This document shows, one piece after another, positions 16,345 to 25,882 of a stretch of DNA of 64,000 bases. Each line of letters opens with the position of its first letter. Within the stretch, counting starts at the first letter, position 1. The stretch spans positions 1-64,000 of the forward strand of contig CAVVGH010000001.1 of the NCBI GenBank assembly GCA_963747765.1, in the 5' to 3' direction. A model generated the notes under the pieces. That model ran no database searches and was not told the DNA's origin. It worked only from the letters and a program-made list of their open reading frames with translations. The translations under genes and the position numbers were made by a program. Origin of the DNA: VRUE01 sp963747765 (GTDB lineage: Bacteria; Actinomycetota; Thermoleophilia; Solirubrobacterales; 70-9).

Positions 16345-17277
16345 ATGACCCAGCGCTGGGGACTAACCCTGCCACTGCCAGGCCTTCCGCTCGCCGACCA
16401 CAGGGAGTTCGTCCTGCGAGCCGAGGCCGCCGGCTACACCGACCTCTGGAGTGGCGAGACCAACGGACCGGACGGTTTCACACCATTGACTCTGAGTGCC
16501 GCGTGGACCGAGCGAGCGAGACTCGGAACGGGAATCGTCGGTGTCTTCCAACGCGGACCAGCGCTTCTCGCCCAGGAGGCCGCGGCGCTCTCCGACGCAT
16601 CGCGAGGACGCTTTTCACTGGGGATCGGCTCCTCCTCGGATCGCATCGTCGAAGGATGGAACGGCATCCCGTTCGAGCGCCCACTCAGCCGCGTACGCGA
16701 CACACTCGAGTTCCTACGCACAGCACTCGACGGCGAGCGAACCTCCACCGGCTTCAAACTCGAGACGGCACCCCAGCATCGCGTGCCGATAGTCCTCGCC
16801 GCCCTGCGAGGCAAGATGCTCGAGCTGGCGGTGAACCGGGCCGACGGGGCGTTCACCAACTTCCTTCCACTCGCGGGCCTGCCGAGGGTGACGGCTCAGC
16901 TCGAGGAAGCCTCCGCAGGCTTCGAGCTCCTCTGCCGCTTCTTCTGCCTGCCCGGCGACCGCGAGACAGTCGAGCCGCTCGCACGCTTCATGTTCTCCTC
17001 CTACATCACCGTCCCCGTCTACACGGCCTTCTACCGCTGGCTCGACTATGGAGACGCGATCGACCCGATGCTCGCCGCATGGGAGGCCGGCGATCGTCAG
17101 GCGGCGGCAGCGGCCGCCCCCTGGGAGTTGATCGAAGACACTTTCGTCTTCGGCACGCCCGCGGAAATCCGCAATCGACTCGACGCCTTCGTGGCCGGCG
17201 GCATCACGCTACCGATCATCACCCCAATCGTCACCCCCGACAAGCTGGCGGAGACCATCGACGCCCTCGCCCCCTGA
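16345..17277 (+). CDS. F420-dependent luciferase-like oxidoreductase
   Basis: A 310-residue TIM-barrel protein of the bacterial-luciferase-like flavin family. Its opening WGLTLPLPGLPLADH, the EAAGYTDLWSGET segment and the substrate-side GSSSDRIVEGWNGIPFERP resemble the Rv3093c-type F420 subgroup. It would reduce or oxidise an unknown substrate with cofactor F420 in the cytoplasm. The C-terminal VFGTPAEIRNRLDAF is the usual last helix. The secreted protein downstream starts 40 bp later and may share its transcript. Confidence 0.85.
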   Translation: MTQRWGLTLPLPGLPLADHREFVLRAEAAGYTDLWSGETNGPDGFTPLTLSAAWTERARLGTGIVGVFQRGPALLAQEAAALSDASRGRFSLGIGSSSDRIVEGWNGIPFERPLSRVRDTLEFLRTALDGERTSTGFKLETAPQHRVPIVLAALRGKMLELAVNRADGAFTNFLPLAGLPRVTAQLEEASAGFELLCRFFCLPGDRETVEPLARFMFSSYITVPVYTAFYRWLDYGDAIDPMLAAWEAGDRQAAAAAAPWELIEDTFVFGTPAEIRNRLDAFVAGGITLPIITPIVTPDKLAETIDALAP

Positions 17278-17317
17278 CTTCAAACTCAACGTCAACCCCC
17301 GCGAAGGAGAAGAGGCC

Positions 17318-17965
17318 GTGAACCCAATCCATCGTCAACCCCGCATTGGCCGCCTTCTCACGCCCGCGACAATCGCCGCGCTCGGCCTCTTCGCAGGACT
17401 CCCCGCACCGGCGCACGCCACCGTCCCCGACGCCTGCGGCCTGATCACCCAGCACGACCTCGCAGCGGCCTTTGGCCTCACTCACGCCATCAAGCACACG
17501 AGTGCCATCACCGAACCGGGAAACACCAGCGGCGTCCTGCATCAGGTGTGCCGATCCTTCGCCTGGCGCGGTCCCAAACCCACCAACGCCACGCGGAAAA
17601 AGACCGCTCTGCTGGCAGGACGGATGGCGCAGATCAACATCCACACGTGGGTCCCCGACGAGGGGCCAAACGCACATCTGTGGCGAATGCGCTTCGACTC
17701 GGCAGTGAAGAAGCAGCGGGGGGCGGCCAGCGCCCTATTCCTCAAGCGGCTTCACGGCACGCGCCTCGCGCCACCCCGATTCGGCGCCGACTACTCCATC
17801 GCCTTCCACGCCAGCGTCGGCATGTTCGGCAAGGCCCAGGGTCTCTGGTGGAACCGCGCCGACAGGACGCTCATCTCGATGAACATCCTCGAGGCCAGGG
17901 ACGAGCCCGTAATCGGCTCCCTCAAGAAGGTCGCCGCGAGCATCGTCCCCGGCTTCAAGCCATAG
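17318..17965 (+). CDS. Secreted hypothetical protein
   Basis: It starts at GTG with an upstream AAGGAGAAGAGG and encodes 215 residues with a signal peptide (ATIAALGLFAGLPAPAHA, cleaved near residue 33). The mature part starts DACGLITQHDLAAAFGL, a pattern seen in DUF3558-like extracellular proteins of actinobacteria, and has two Cys. Its role is unknown. It follows the F420 oxidoreductase by 40 bp and converges on the large secreted protein gene, whose stop lies 18 bp away. Confidence 0.7.
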   Translation: MNPIHRQPRIGRLLTPATIAALGLFAGLPAPAHATVPDACGLITQHDLAAAFGLTHAIKHTSAITEPGNTSGVLHQVCRSFAWRGPKPTNATRKKTALLAGRMAQINIHTWVPDEGPNAHLWRMRFDSAVKKQRGAASALFLKRLHGTRLAPPRFGADYSIAFHASVGMFGKAQGLWWNRADRTLISMNILEARDEPVIGSLKKVAASIVPGFKP

Positions 17966-17982
17966 TCGTTCGGCTCCCGCCC

Positions 17983-20769
17983 TCACCGCCTCGGGGCATG
18001 GTGGTGGTGGCGATGGCGCCGCTTTGAGCGACACCCCCTGCGCCTCTGGCGAGGCTTCTTTGGATGGGAGGCGCGGCTGGTGTGCGCCCGCTTTGCCCGC
18101 CGGGCCTTCTTGGAATGGGGGGGCTTTGCGCAGTGGCGCTTTGAGGAGGACTTCGGTGGATGCTTGCCGGAGGGCAGCACCATCAGCTTCAGGGGGCTTG
18201 AATTGCCCTGCAGGTAGGGGTAGCCCACTGTCTGTCGCACCTGGGCGCGCATCACGTAGCGCGTCCTTTGGAAGGTGTGGCGGAAGCGGTAGGCGAGGTT
18301 AAAGCGCCCTCCCTGGCGGGTGCGGTAGCGCCGGAAGGCGGTCCAGCCCTTGCCCACCCGGGCCTGCAGGACGATCACCACCCGGTCGTTGTGGGGGCCG
18401 GGGATCTGCCCCTTAAAGCGGGCAAAGCGCTTGTTGTAGATGACCCTGCGCCTTGCGGTGAAGGTCGGGTGAACGACCGTCTGCAGCGTCGCGTGGCTTT
18501 GCAGTTCGCGGTGGTCTGTGCGCTGCACGGCGTCAAGCTCGCGCGATGCCCCCGCCCCCACCGAGAAGCTGTAGGAGCCGTCGGGGCCGGTGACCGCATA
18601 GCCCAGGAAGTCGCGATCTTGATCTGTGATCACCCGCGAGAAGACGCAGACGGGCGTCTTTGGGACCGCCTTGCCATCGGGGGCCTTGAGCGTTCCGTGC
18701 AGGGTCGAGCCCTCGCCTTCCTTAACGACCTGCTCTGCGGCAGAGCTCGCCCCAAGGCCGGCGCTGAGCGAGCTGGCGGCGTCGGTCTCGGCGCGCACGC
18801 AGCGGTAGGAGAGCGGCACGGTGGCCGGGGCGCCGGCGTTGCCCTCCGCGTCAGAGAGCCACATGCGCAGGCTGTAGGTGCCCGCCAGCTTGGGGCTTTG
18901 CAGGGCGGCGATCGAGGAGACGTTTGGGGCGGCGATCGACTGGGTGGGGACCGAGACCGCTCCCTTTGAGTCGAGCACCTGGTAGTGGACGGCTGCGATC
19001 GGGGAGCCATCATCGGTGATGTTTTGCCAGTGCACGTCGAGGGCCTCCTGGCTCCTGCTGGTCGTGGTCGGGGCGACCGTGACGTTCTGGGGGGCGGCGG
19101 GAGGGGTCGTGTCGAGGGGCAGGGCGACGCTCGCGGGGGCGCCCATGTTGCCCTCTTGGTCAGAGAGCCAGACGCTCAGGGTGTAGGGGCCCCGCTGGGC
19201 GGGTGCCTGCACGTCCTTTAGCGCTGCGATCCCTTCTCCGGATACCGACTGCGCGGGGCCGAGCGCCTCGCCCTGGGCGTTTTGCAGCTGGTAGTGGGCG
19301 GCTGTGATCGGCGAGCCTTCGTCGGTTATGTCGTGCCAGGCGACGTCTAGCTTGTCGACCCAGTGGGCGGTGGTGGGCCCGGTGACGTGGAGGTCCTGGG
19401 GGGCCGCGGGGGGGACGGTGTCGTGGGGGATCGCCACCTGTGAGGAGGCGCCCTGCAAGCCCACCTGGTCCTCGAGCCAGAGGCGCAGGGTGTAGGGGCC
19501 GGGGGCGTCTGGGCCTTCTATGTCGGCCAGCGAGGTCGGGTTGTTGGCCGAGACCGTCCGCGCCGGGACGACGACTTCGTTTGCGGAGTTGACGATGTCG
19601 TAGTGGACCTTGGCGATCGGGGAGCCCGAGTTGGGGGGCAGCGACCAGCTCGCCGAGAAGTGCTTTAGGTAGCGGGCGGGATTGGCGCTCGTCACCCCCA
19701 GGGAGGCGGGCTTGCCCGGCGCGTTGTTGTCGGTGTGGATGGTGCGCGAATCACAGCTCTCTTCGCCGTGCTGGGACTGAGCGTAGTCCTGCAGACAGAT
19801 CGCCAGCTGGTGCGTTCCGTCGGTGATACTGCTGGTGTTGAAGCCGTAATAGCGCAGGTAGGGACCCTGGGTGCAGGGCGTAAATCCCTTTCCGAACTGC
19901 CGACTGCCATCGCGATAACCAATGCGGCAGCCCCCATTGCCCAGGTAGTCGATGGTCCCATCGCCACGCGTAGCACCGTCGACCTTGAGCCGCGAGAAGC
20001 GCAGTCCGGACCCTTCGTCGTGTTCGTTCCAGGCCAGCGTCTGCTCGCCACGCACCCAATTGCCACGCACAATAGAGCTGTCGACGAAACCGACTTCAGG
20101 GCCCTTCTTGTCGTTGGCGACGAGGGTAATCGTATTGGCGTCGGCGGCAACGAACCCGGCACGGCTGCAGCCATCGGCCTTGACACACCAGAGGGCGAAG
20201 ACGAAGCGGCTGAAGTCGTCCCAACCCCCGAACGGCCACAGATGCGCGGCAAACGTGGAGGTGGTGTTCTTGGTGATCCACGGATCCGAGCCGGTGCCTT
20301 CGATCCCCGTGCCCTGCAGAAGGATGTTATGCACGCCGCCACCCCAGTCTTCGGCCCAGAAGCGCGCACGCCAACCCTGGTTGAAATCCGCGGGCTCGCG
20401 CGTATAGCCGCCGCCGGCAACAATCGAGACCCACGGCGGCGTATACCACGACATGCTCGCTTCGTCGTTGTAACCGGCTGAGCCACTCGAGGTGTTGGCG
20501 GAGAGGCGCAAGTACTCGTTGGAGTTGCCGCCGCTCGGATAGGAGACAGCCCACTCGCAATGAGTCCCAAAGTCGAACCATCCCGGCCTAGCGCCAAGGG
20601 TGGGGTTGCCGGCGTCGCTGCCGCCTGCACAGAACACGACGTCATAGAACGATGCCCGCGCAGGCTGCGCGCTCAACGCACAGAGCAGCGCCATCGCCAG
20701 TAGCCCAAACGTCCACACGATCGCGCCTTTACGCATGCGTGAGTCCAGCCGACACTGTCGAGCTTCCAT
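17983..20769 (-). CDS. Large secreted multidomain protein with cationic tail
   Basis: About 928 residues. I chose the ATG at 20769, spaced 8 bases from AAGGAG; the upstream GTG at 20778 falls inside that ribosome binding site. After a signal peptide (LLAMALLCALSAQPARA) comes an N-terminal region of ~300 residues with Trp-rich patches and several Cys. Three tandem Ig/fibronectin-like repeats of ~100 residues follow (each with GSPI..VHY or AHY and G.Y.LR/S.WL.D..G). Next come a carboxypeptidase-regulatory-like segment (GYAVTGPDGSYSFSV), a beta region rich in RYRTRQGGRF, and a Lys/Arg/His-rich C-terminus. It is probably an extracellular, wall- or polymer-binding protein; no catalytic motif is visible. 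Confidence 0.75.
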   Translation of the reverse strand: MEARQCRLDSRMRKGAIVWTFGLLAMALLCALSAQPARASFYDVVFCAGGSDAGNPTLGARPGWFDFGTHCEWAVSYPSGGNSNEYLRLSANTSSGSAGYNDEASMSWYTPPWVSIVAGGGYTREPADFNQGWRARFWAEDWGGGVHNILLQGTGIEGTGSDPWITKNTTSTFAAHLWPFGGWDDFSRFVFALWCVKADGCSRAGFVAADANTITLVANDKKGPEVGFVDSSIVRGNWVRGEQTLAWNEHDEGSGLRFSRLKVDGATRGDGTIDYLGNGGCRIGYRDGSRQFGKGFTPCTQGPYLRYYGFNTSSITDGTHQLAICLQDYAQSQHGEESCDSRTIHTDNNAPGKPASLGVTSANPARYLKHFSASWSLPPNSGSPIAKVHYDIVNSANEVVVPARTVSANNPTSLADIEGPDAPGPYTLRLWLEDQVGLQGASSQVAIPHDTVPPAAPQDLHVTGPTTAHWVDKLDVAWHDITDEGSPITAAHYQLQNAQGEALGPAQSVSGEGIAALKDVQAPAQRGPYTLSVWLSDQEGNMGAPASVALPLDTTPPAAPQNVTVAPTTTSRSQEALDVHWQNITDDGSPIAAVHYQVLDSKGAVSVPTQSIAAPNVSSIAALQSPKLAGTYSLRMWLSDAEGNAGAPATVPLSYRCVRAETDAASSLSAGLGASSAAEQVVKEGEGSTLHGTLKAPDGKAVPKTPVCVFSRVITDQDRDFLGYAVTGPDGSYSFSVGAGASRELDAVQRTDHRELQSHATLQTVVHPTFTARRRVIYNKRFARFKGQIPGPHNDRVVIVLQARVGKGWTAFRRYRTRQGGRFNLAYRFRHTFQRTRYVMRAQVRQTVGYPYLQGNSSPLKLMVLPSGKHPPKSSSKRHCAKPPHSKKARRAKRAHTSRASHPKKPRQRRRGCRSKRRHRHHHHAPRR

Positions 20770-21057
20770 AAAGCCCACTCCTTCCCAGAAAGCGGCCCGC
20801 CACCGGGCCTATACCGGGACCCCCTTAGGGCCCCCTCTCACTCCCTAGACGGAGGGCAAACCACCTTCGACCCCCCGGTAGAAGCAAGATGTTCTACTCA
20901 ACACCTTACGCCGCAACAGCCCAGCTAACAACGGGAAAACTGTGGGCCATTTCCTCGTACATACGTTGCTGGCGCAGCATCACATCGGCTCCAGATTCAA
21001 GCCTCTACACACCCCGGCGCGGGGCCACCCGGGCTCGGTTGCGGCCCTCACGAGGTG
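20770..21057. other. Intergenic region
   Basis: It lies between the start of the large secreted protein gene and the end of thrC. It holds a GC-rich inverted stretch near 20800-20830 (GGGCCT...AGGGCCC) in the leader of the secreted gene and nothing else I can name. Confidence 0.4.
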
Positions 21058-22353
21058 TCAGGAAAGCGGCGAGCCGACGCCCGCCCTGCGGAAGTCCGAA
21101 AGGACCTCCTCCATCGCCTCGACCTCACAGGCGACCATCTCCGGCCAGTGCTTCTCTGGGTGCTCGTCGAGCGTCTTGTAGCCGTTGCCGCTGATCACGG
21201 CAACGACCGTGTCGTCCGGCCCAATGACGCCCTGGGCGGCGAGCTTTGCGGTGGCGGCAACGGTGGTGCCCCCGGCGGGCTCCGTGAGAAGCCCCTCGGT
21301 CGCACCAAGCAGATCGATCGCCTCGAAGATCTCGGGATCGGTGGCCATCGCCGCCGCTCCACCGCGCGAGCGAACCGCGTCCAGGACCAGCGGGCCGTCG
21401 CCCGGCGCCCCAATCGCCAGGGAGTGCGCCACCGTATCCGGCCTCTGGGGTGCGATCTCATCGCTGTCCTCGAGGATCGCGGTGGCGATCGGCCCACAGC
21501 CCACCGGTTGAGCGATGTGGATCTTGGTGTGAGCGGTATCGGCCAGACCAACGGTCTGCAGCTCGGCGAGCCCCTTGTGCACCCGCGAGGAGAGCGTGCC
21601 ACCCGCGGCGGGCATCACGACGTGATCGGGCGACTGCCAGTCGAGCTGCTCGACGACCTCGAAGGCGACCGTCTTCGCTCCCTCGGCGTAGAACGGGCGC
21701 AGGGTGATGTTGGCGAACTGGATGCCGGTCGCCAAGGCAAGCTCGCGACAGGCTCGGTTGGCCTCGTCATAGTTCCCGTCCAGCTGGATGACGGCCGCCC
21801 CCAGCGCTCGGCAGGCCCGTGCCTTGCCGCTCTCCATGTTGGAGGGGTAGAAGACGTAGGCGCGAACGCCGGCCTTCGCGGCGAGGGAAGCCACGGCTGT
21901 CCCCACGTTGCCGGTCGAGACGCAGCCGATCTCCTCCTTTTCCAGCTCGAGCAGCCGCGCCACCGCCATCGAAACGACCCGATCCTTGTAGGAGAGGCTC
22001 GGTCGCTGCGTCGAGTCGTCCTTGAGGTAGAGCTTCTTCAGGCCGAGCTCGGCACCGAGACGGTCGGCATGGATAAGCGGTGTACGACCGCTGTTGATCC
22101 CGACGTGCGCCTTCGCCGCCGCCTTCTTGATCGGCAACAGCTCCTCGAAGCGCCAGATGTTCGCCGGGCGCTCCGCCGTGGGCAGCTCAGCCAGACGCTT
22201 GGTGGCCAGCTCGTAGTCGTAGTCGATGTCGAAAACCCGACCACAGCCCATGCACTTGAAGGTCGTGTCCGCGAGCGGCAGGCGCAGCCCACAAACGTGG
22301 CAGACCAGCTCGGTCGCGCAGGAGCGGGTTGGCTGGTCTGCCGGGGAACTCAT
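21058..22353 (-). CDS. thrC: Threonine synthase
   Basis: A 431-residue PLP enzyme that converts O-phosphohomoserine to threonine. The N-terminus has a zinc-ribbon-like pair (CHVCGLRLP and CMGCGRVFD, ~18-40), as in archaeal/actinobacterial threonine synthases. The PLP lysine lies in LSYKDRVVSMAVA (~124-136). The phosphate-binding GNVGTAVASLAAKAG follows (~152), and a Gly/Ser-rich AAGGTLSS occurs near 255. It ends in a dimerisation region (VISGNGYKTL). It stands alone, ~170 bp downstream of the leucyl-tRNA-synthetase-like gene on the same strand. Confidence 0.92.
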   Translation of the reverse strand: MSSPADQPTRSCATELVCHVCGLRLPLADTTFKCMGCGRVFDIDYDYELATKRLAELPTAERPANIWRFEELLPIKKAAAKAHVGINSGRTPLIHADRLGAELGLKKLYLKDDSTQRPSLSYKDRVVSMAVARLLELEKEEIGCVSTGNVGTAVASLAAKAGVRAYVFYPSNMESGKARACRALGAAVIQLDGNYDEANRACRELALATGIQFANITLRPFYAEGAKTVAFEVVEQLDWQSPDHVVMPAAGGTLSSRVHKGLAELQTVGLADTAHTKIHIAQPVGCGPIATAILEDSDEIAPQRPDTVAHSLAIGAPGDGPLVLDAVRSRGGAAAMATDPEIFEAIDLLGATEGLLTEPAGGTTVAATAKLAAQGVIGPDDTVVAVISGNGYKTLDEHPEKHWPEMVACEVEAMEEVLSDFRRAGVGSPLS

Positions 22354-22524
22354 CGTCCCCGGTTACCCCGCCATAGCGAGGGCAGGCCACCAGCCTTGGC
22401 GAACCTTCCCCTGCGCTTCCCATGTTGGCGCCGGATCATCGACCCAGCAGAGTACATGAGGCACCGCCTGATCCGCAATCACAAGCCGCTGGGATGGTTG
22501 CGGTCCCGCAATGCGGCCGGAGCC

Positions 22525-24777
22525 CTATGCCGCGATGCCAGGCGAGGGCGACCGGCGGTCGGCAGCGCTCTCTTCAACGGCCTGAGGCCAGGGCCCGATC
22601 GCGCTCGGGCCATCGACGCCGCGCAGCGCGATCAGCAGCTCCTCGGCGATATGAGGGGCAAGCGGAGCGAGAACCTGGGCCAGCAGGACGAGCGCCTCCA
22701 ACAGCGCGCCGGCATCCTCGCGGCTCAACTCGCCGCGCCGCTTGACGACGCGCTTCTCGAAGTCCTGGATTCGCTCGAAGAGCCGCGTCACGTTGCGCAC
22801 GGCCTTGTGCATCTGCAGCTCCTCGAGGTCAGCGGTGATCCGCTGCACGCCGTTGTCGCACCATTTGCCCAGGCGCTCGCGCATGAAGGCGGTGTCCGCC
22901 GCGGCCTCCACGTCCTCGGACGCCTCCGCGGCAACGGCGATCTGCTCGTGCGCGTACTGCCAGACGTTGTGCAGGAAGCGACCCGCAAATCGCAACGCAC
23001 CGTCCGTCCAGTTGAGCGTCTTCGCCGGGCCCGCCGCATAGAGAACGGCCAGGCGCACGGTGTCCGCCCCGTACCCACCGACGAGCTCGTCGGGATCCAC
23101 CACGTTCCCGAGGTGCTTGCTCATCTTGCGCCCATCGGCGATCACCATCTCGTGAAAGAGGCAACCGGCGAACGGCTCCCCGTTCTCAAGGAAATCGAGT
23201 GGCCCAATGTCGCGCAGGGCCTTGGTGACGACGCGCTGGTCGAAGACGAACCCGCCGCTGTCGTTGCCGGCGACGAGCCGCTCCGACGGTAGCCACCGCT
23301 TCAGGTCCGCATGGCTGAACATCGCCTCGCGGCGGGCCTCCGGCGGCACCGCCGCCGGGATCCACAGCCACAGCGCGTCGAAATGGCAGTCGAGCGTGTC
23401 GGTCTCGCGACGGGCGGGCGTGCCGCAGCGCGGGCACGCAGCCTCCACGAAGTCGAGCCGCTCGGCCAGTGCATTGCCCTCGCCGGTCGGCTCGACGTCA
23501 CGCGGCAGCCGCACGGGCAGATCCTCGATGGGCACGGGCACGGCACCGCAAGTCTCGCAATGGACCACTGGAATGGGTGTTCCCCAGTAGCGCTGTCGAG
23601 ATATGGAGAAGTCGAAGGCGCGATAGCGTCTCGCATCCCTTGCCTCAGCGTCGATCGCAGCCATAGAGTCTTCGGGATCGACCTCAGCTTGAGCCTTATC
23701 CGAGAGGCGCTCGACCCTTGCCGCAATCGCTGCGTCCGCCTCATCGACGGCCGGGATACCGAGGACCGCGGTCGGCCCGTAGCGCGCGTCGACAAGCGGC
23801 GATACGAGCACCGGCAGCGATGGCTCGCCACCCGCCGCGGCGCCAATCGACTCTCCCGTGTCGATCAGCGGGACGGCCGCGGCGTCACGGGCGCTGCGCT
23901 CCCAGCCCCCCGAGCGAAGCTCGTCGAACTGGTCTCGCACCGCACCGTCCGATAGCCACCGCTCGATCTCAGGGTGGCGCGGCGAGAGCATCACGAAACG
24001 CGCCTCCCTGAGTGCACCCTCGTGCGGGGTGAAGACGGTCAGCCGCTCGCCCGCACCCGCCTGCAGGTCCAGCTCGACCCCGTCGGTGCGCCCGAGGATG
24101 TAGCGCTGCGCCGCAAGCGAAAGCTCGTCCCAGCGCTCGAAGTGCTCCAGGTTGCGATCGTTCTCCTCCAGGTAGGGAGCGATCCGCAGGAACCAGGTCG
24201 GGCGGCGGATCAACCGCACCTCGTTGTGACAGCGCCAGCAGCGTCCGTCCTCCACCTGAAGCGCCGCCAGCGTCGTCTGACAGGTGTCGCACCAGTCGAC
24301 CGTCGCGTCGTCGCGATAGATCAGGCCGGCCTCGAGCAGAGTGAGGAAGAGCCACTGCGACCAGCGGTACTGCTCCTCGTCGGAGCTGTAGAAGGCGCGC
24401 TCGTAGTCGAAGGAGAAGCCGAGTCGCTTCATCTGCGCAAGCATGCGCTCGCCGCAGCGCTCCACCCACTCGGCGGGTGCCACGCCTCGCTCGATCGCGG
24501 CCATCTCGGCCGGCAGGCCGAAGGCATCGAAACCAAAGCCAAACAGCACGGCATCGCCTCGCGCCCGCCGGAAGCGCGCGTAGGCGTCGCCGATCGCGTA
24601 ATCGCGCACGTGACCCATGTGGAGATTGCCGGAGGTAAACGGGCTGGACGGCTTGACGTACACCGCCGTCTGGCCCTCGGCCGGAGTCGGCGTGTCAAAG
24701 GCGCGGCGCTCCAGCCAGTCAGCCTGGCGGGCGGCCTCGATCGCCGCTGGGTCGTAGGTCGGTCTTCCGTCGCTCAT
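22525..24777 (-). CDS. Leucyl-tRNA-synthetase-like class I aminoacyl-tRNA synthetase
   Basis: This 750-residue protein is shorter than typical bacterial LeuRS (~810-880). The class I HIGH box reads HMGH (53-56), in a LeuRS-type context with DAFGLPAEMAAIERGV. A zinc module follows (CDTCQTTLAALQVEDGRCWR). The editing-domain exit has the LeuRS-like SRQRYWGTPIPVVHC, and the KMSKS box is DGRKMSKHLGNVVDP. Oddities: the Thr-rich editing motif expected around TTRPDT reads FTPHEGA, and the GGxEHA-type motif before the KMSKS half reads AGNDSGGFVFDQ. The C-terminal tail domain is short. It could be the housekeeping LeuRS of this lineage or a paralogue with altered specificity or editing. Confidence 0.75.
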   Translation of the reverse strand: MSDGRPTYDPAAIEAARQADWLERRAFDTPTPAEGQTAVYVKPSSPFTSGNLHMGHVRDYAIGDAYARFRRARGDAVLFGFGFDAFGLPAEMAAIERGVAPAEWVERCGERMLAQMKRLGFSFDYERAFYSSDEEQYRWSQWLFLTLLEAGLIYRDDATVDWCDTCQTTLAALQVEDGRCWRCHNEVRLIRRPTWFLRIAPYLEENDRNLEHFERWDELSLAAQRYILGRTDGVELDLQAGAGERLTVFTPHEGALREARFVMLSPRHPEIERWLSDGAVRDQFDELRSGGWERSARDAAAVPLIDTGESIGAAAGGEPSLPVLVSPLVDARYGPTAVLGIPAVDEADAAIAARVERLSDKAQAEVDPEDSMAAIDAEARDARRYRAFDFSISRQRYWGTPIPVVHCETCGAVPVPIEDLPVRLPRDVEPTGEGNALAERLDFVEAACPRCGTPARRETDTLDCHFDALWLWIPAAVPPEARREAMFSHADLKRWLPSERLVAGNDSGGFVFDQRVVTKALRDIGPLDFLENGEPFAGCLFHEMVIADGRKMSKHLGNVVDPDELVGGYGADTVRLAVLYAAGPAKTLNWTDGALRFAGRFLHNVWQYAHEQIAVAAEASEDVEAAADTAFMRERLGKWCDNGVQRITADLEELQMHKAVRNVTRLFERIQDFEKRVVKRRGELSREDAGALLEALVLLAQVLAPLAPHIAEELLIALRGVDGPSAIGPWPQAVEESAADRRSPSPGIAA

Positions 24778-24809
24778 CTGCCTGAGTCTGTCATGCAGGA
24801 TTCGCCGCT

Positions 24810-25460
24810 GTGCGTAACCTTCCGGCTCGGATGCGCCTCAAGTTCGCCATCTCCTTGGCCGTCGCCGCGATCGTCGCGGGCGTCGTCGCGATCGCCCTGA
24901 CCAGCGAAGGCGACGCCAAGTCGTCCGAGTCGATGGCGACCCCCGGACTGCCAAGCGTCGAGATCGTCTCGCCTCGCAACGGCTCCCGCCAGGCTGCTCG
25001 TGCGGTCGTCGTCAAGGTCATGCTGCACAACTTCAAGCTTGCGCCGCGCCACTTCGGCGGCGAACCGCTGCTCGGCGAGGGCCAACTCCGCTTCGGCCTG
25101 AACCGCGTCCCCGATTGCGTCGACCCGATCAAACTGAAGCGCGCCGAAGAGAGTCCGATCGGCAGGGGGCGCCTGATCGGCAGCTCGTTCGACTTCCCTC
25201 GCTACGCGGGCCCCAACGGGATCCTCGCGGAACGGATCGGGTCCGCCGGCAGCTACTCGCCCGGAACGCGGCCGGAGATCTACTACCACGACCTCCCGGG
25301 CGGCTTCTATCGCCTGGTGATCACAATCGCCCTCAACAACGGCACGCCGACGCCCTTCCACGCGGTCACCAACTTCCAGATCCTTCCCCGGCCGGGTCAC
25401 GGCCCGCCGCCCTGCAGCGGCGGCAAGGTGACCAGCGCCAAGGCCGCCGCCTTCAAGTAG
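24810..25460 (+). CDS. Membrane-anchored or secreted hypothetical protein
   Basis: A 216-residue product starting at GTG (alternative ATG at 24831). An N-terminal hydrophobic segment (FAISLAVAAIVAGVVAIAL) serves as signal or anchor. The extracytoplasmic part begins VEIVSPRNGS and ends with a beta-rich PGGFYRLVITIALNNGTPTP, the style of Ig-like or DUF4399-like domains. There are two Cys. It is divergent from the LeuRS-like gene. Its transcript would end at the perfect hairpin at 25526-25561. Confidence 0.6.
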   Translation: MRNLPARMRLKFAISLAVAAIVAGVVAIALTSEGDAKSSESMATPGLPSVEIVSPRNGSRQAARAVVVKVMLHNFKLAPRHFGGEPLLGEGQLRFGLNRVPDCVDPIKLKRAEESPIGRGRLIGSSFDFPRYAGPNGILAERIGSAGSYSPGTRPEIYYHDLPGGFYRLVITIALNNGTPTPFHAVTNFQILPRPGHGPPPCSGGKVTSAKAAAFK

Positions 25461-25525
25461 CTCCGGATCGAGGCGAGGCGAAAGTTCATCGCTCGCAAGC
25501 GAATGTCGGCCCACTCCCAACCTCC

Positions 25526-25561
25526 GGTCACTTGAGCATAGAGGCCTATGCTCAAGTGACC
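25526..25561 (+). terminator. Perfect hairpin after secreted-protein gene
   Basis: GGTCACTTGAGCATAG-AG-GCCTATGCTCAAGTGACC region: an ~18 bp perfect palindrome 65 bp past the stop codon. No T-run follows, so termination is inferred from position alone. Confidence 0.45.
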
Positions 25562-25602
25562 GCATGGCGCGTGTAGGCCTGGCGGTCAGGCGACGGGAGC
25601 GC

Positions 25603-25860
25603 GCTGAAGCGGACCGGGGTGCCGCAGCGCCGGGCAGATCGCTGAGATCACTGCGCCCCTTCGCTGAAGCGGACCGGGGTGCCGCAGGGCCGGGCAGATC
25701 GCTGCGCCCCTTCGCTGAGGCGGACCGGGGTGCCGCAGCGCCGGGCAGATCGCTGCGCCCCTTCGCTGAAGCGGACCGGGGTGCAGCGCCGGGCAGATCG
25801 CTGCGCCCCTTCGCTGAGGCGGACCGGGGTGCAGCGCCGGGCAGATCGCTGCGCCCCTTA
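25603..25860. repeat. Five-unit minisatellite before the ABC exporter
   Basis: Direct tandem units of 60, 51, 51, 48 and 48 bp begin GCTGAAGCGGACCGGGGTG (or GCTGAGG...) and end GCTGCGCCCCTTC. The array stops ~20 bp before the ABC exporter start codon. All units stay open in two frames, which creates a false N-terminal extension of the exporter. Confidence 0.85.
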
Positions 25861-25882
25861 CTTCACTTTCTATAGTTGGTTG

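Noticed and set aside
25564..25882. Extended N-terminus of the ABC exporter through the minisatellite
   Set aside because: The tandem repeat is open in more than one frame and the family starts with MQTYRRLMGFLRPYRR at 25883.
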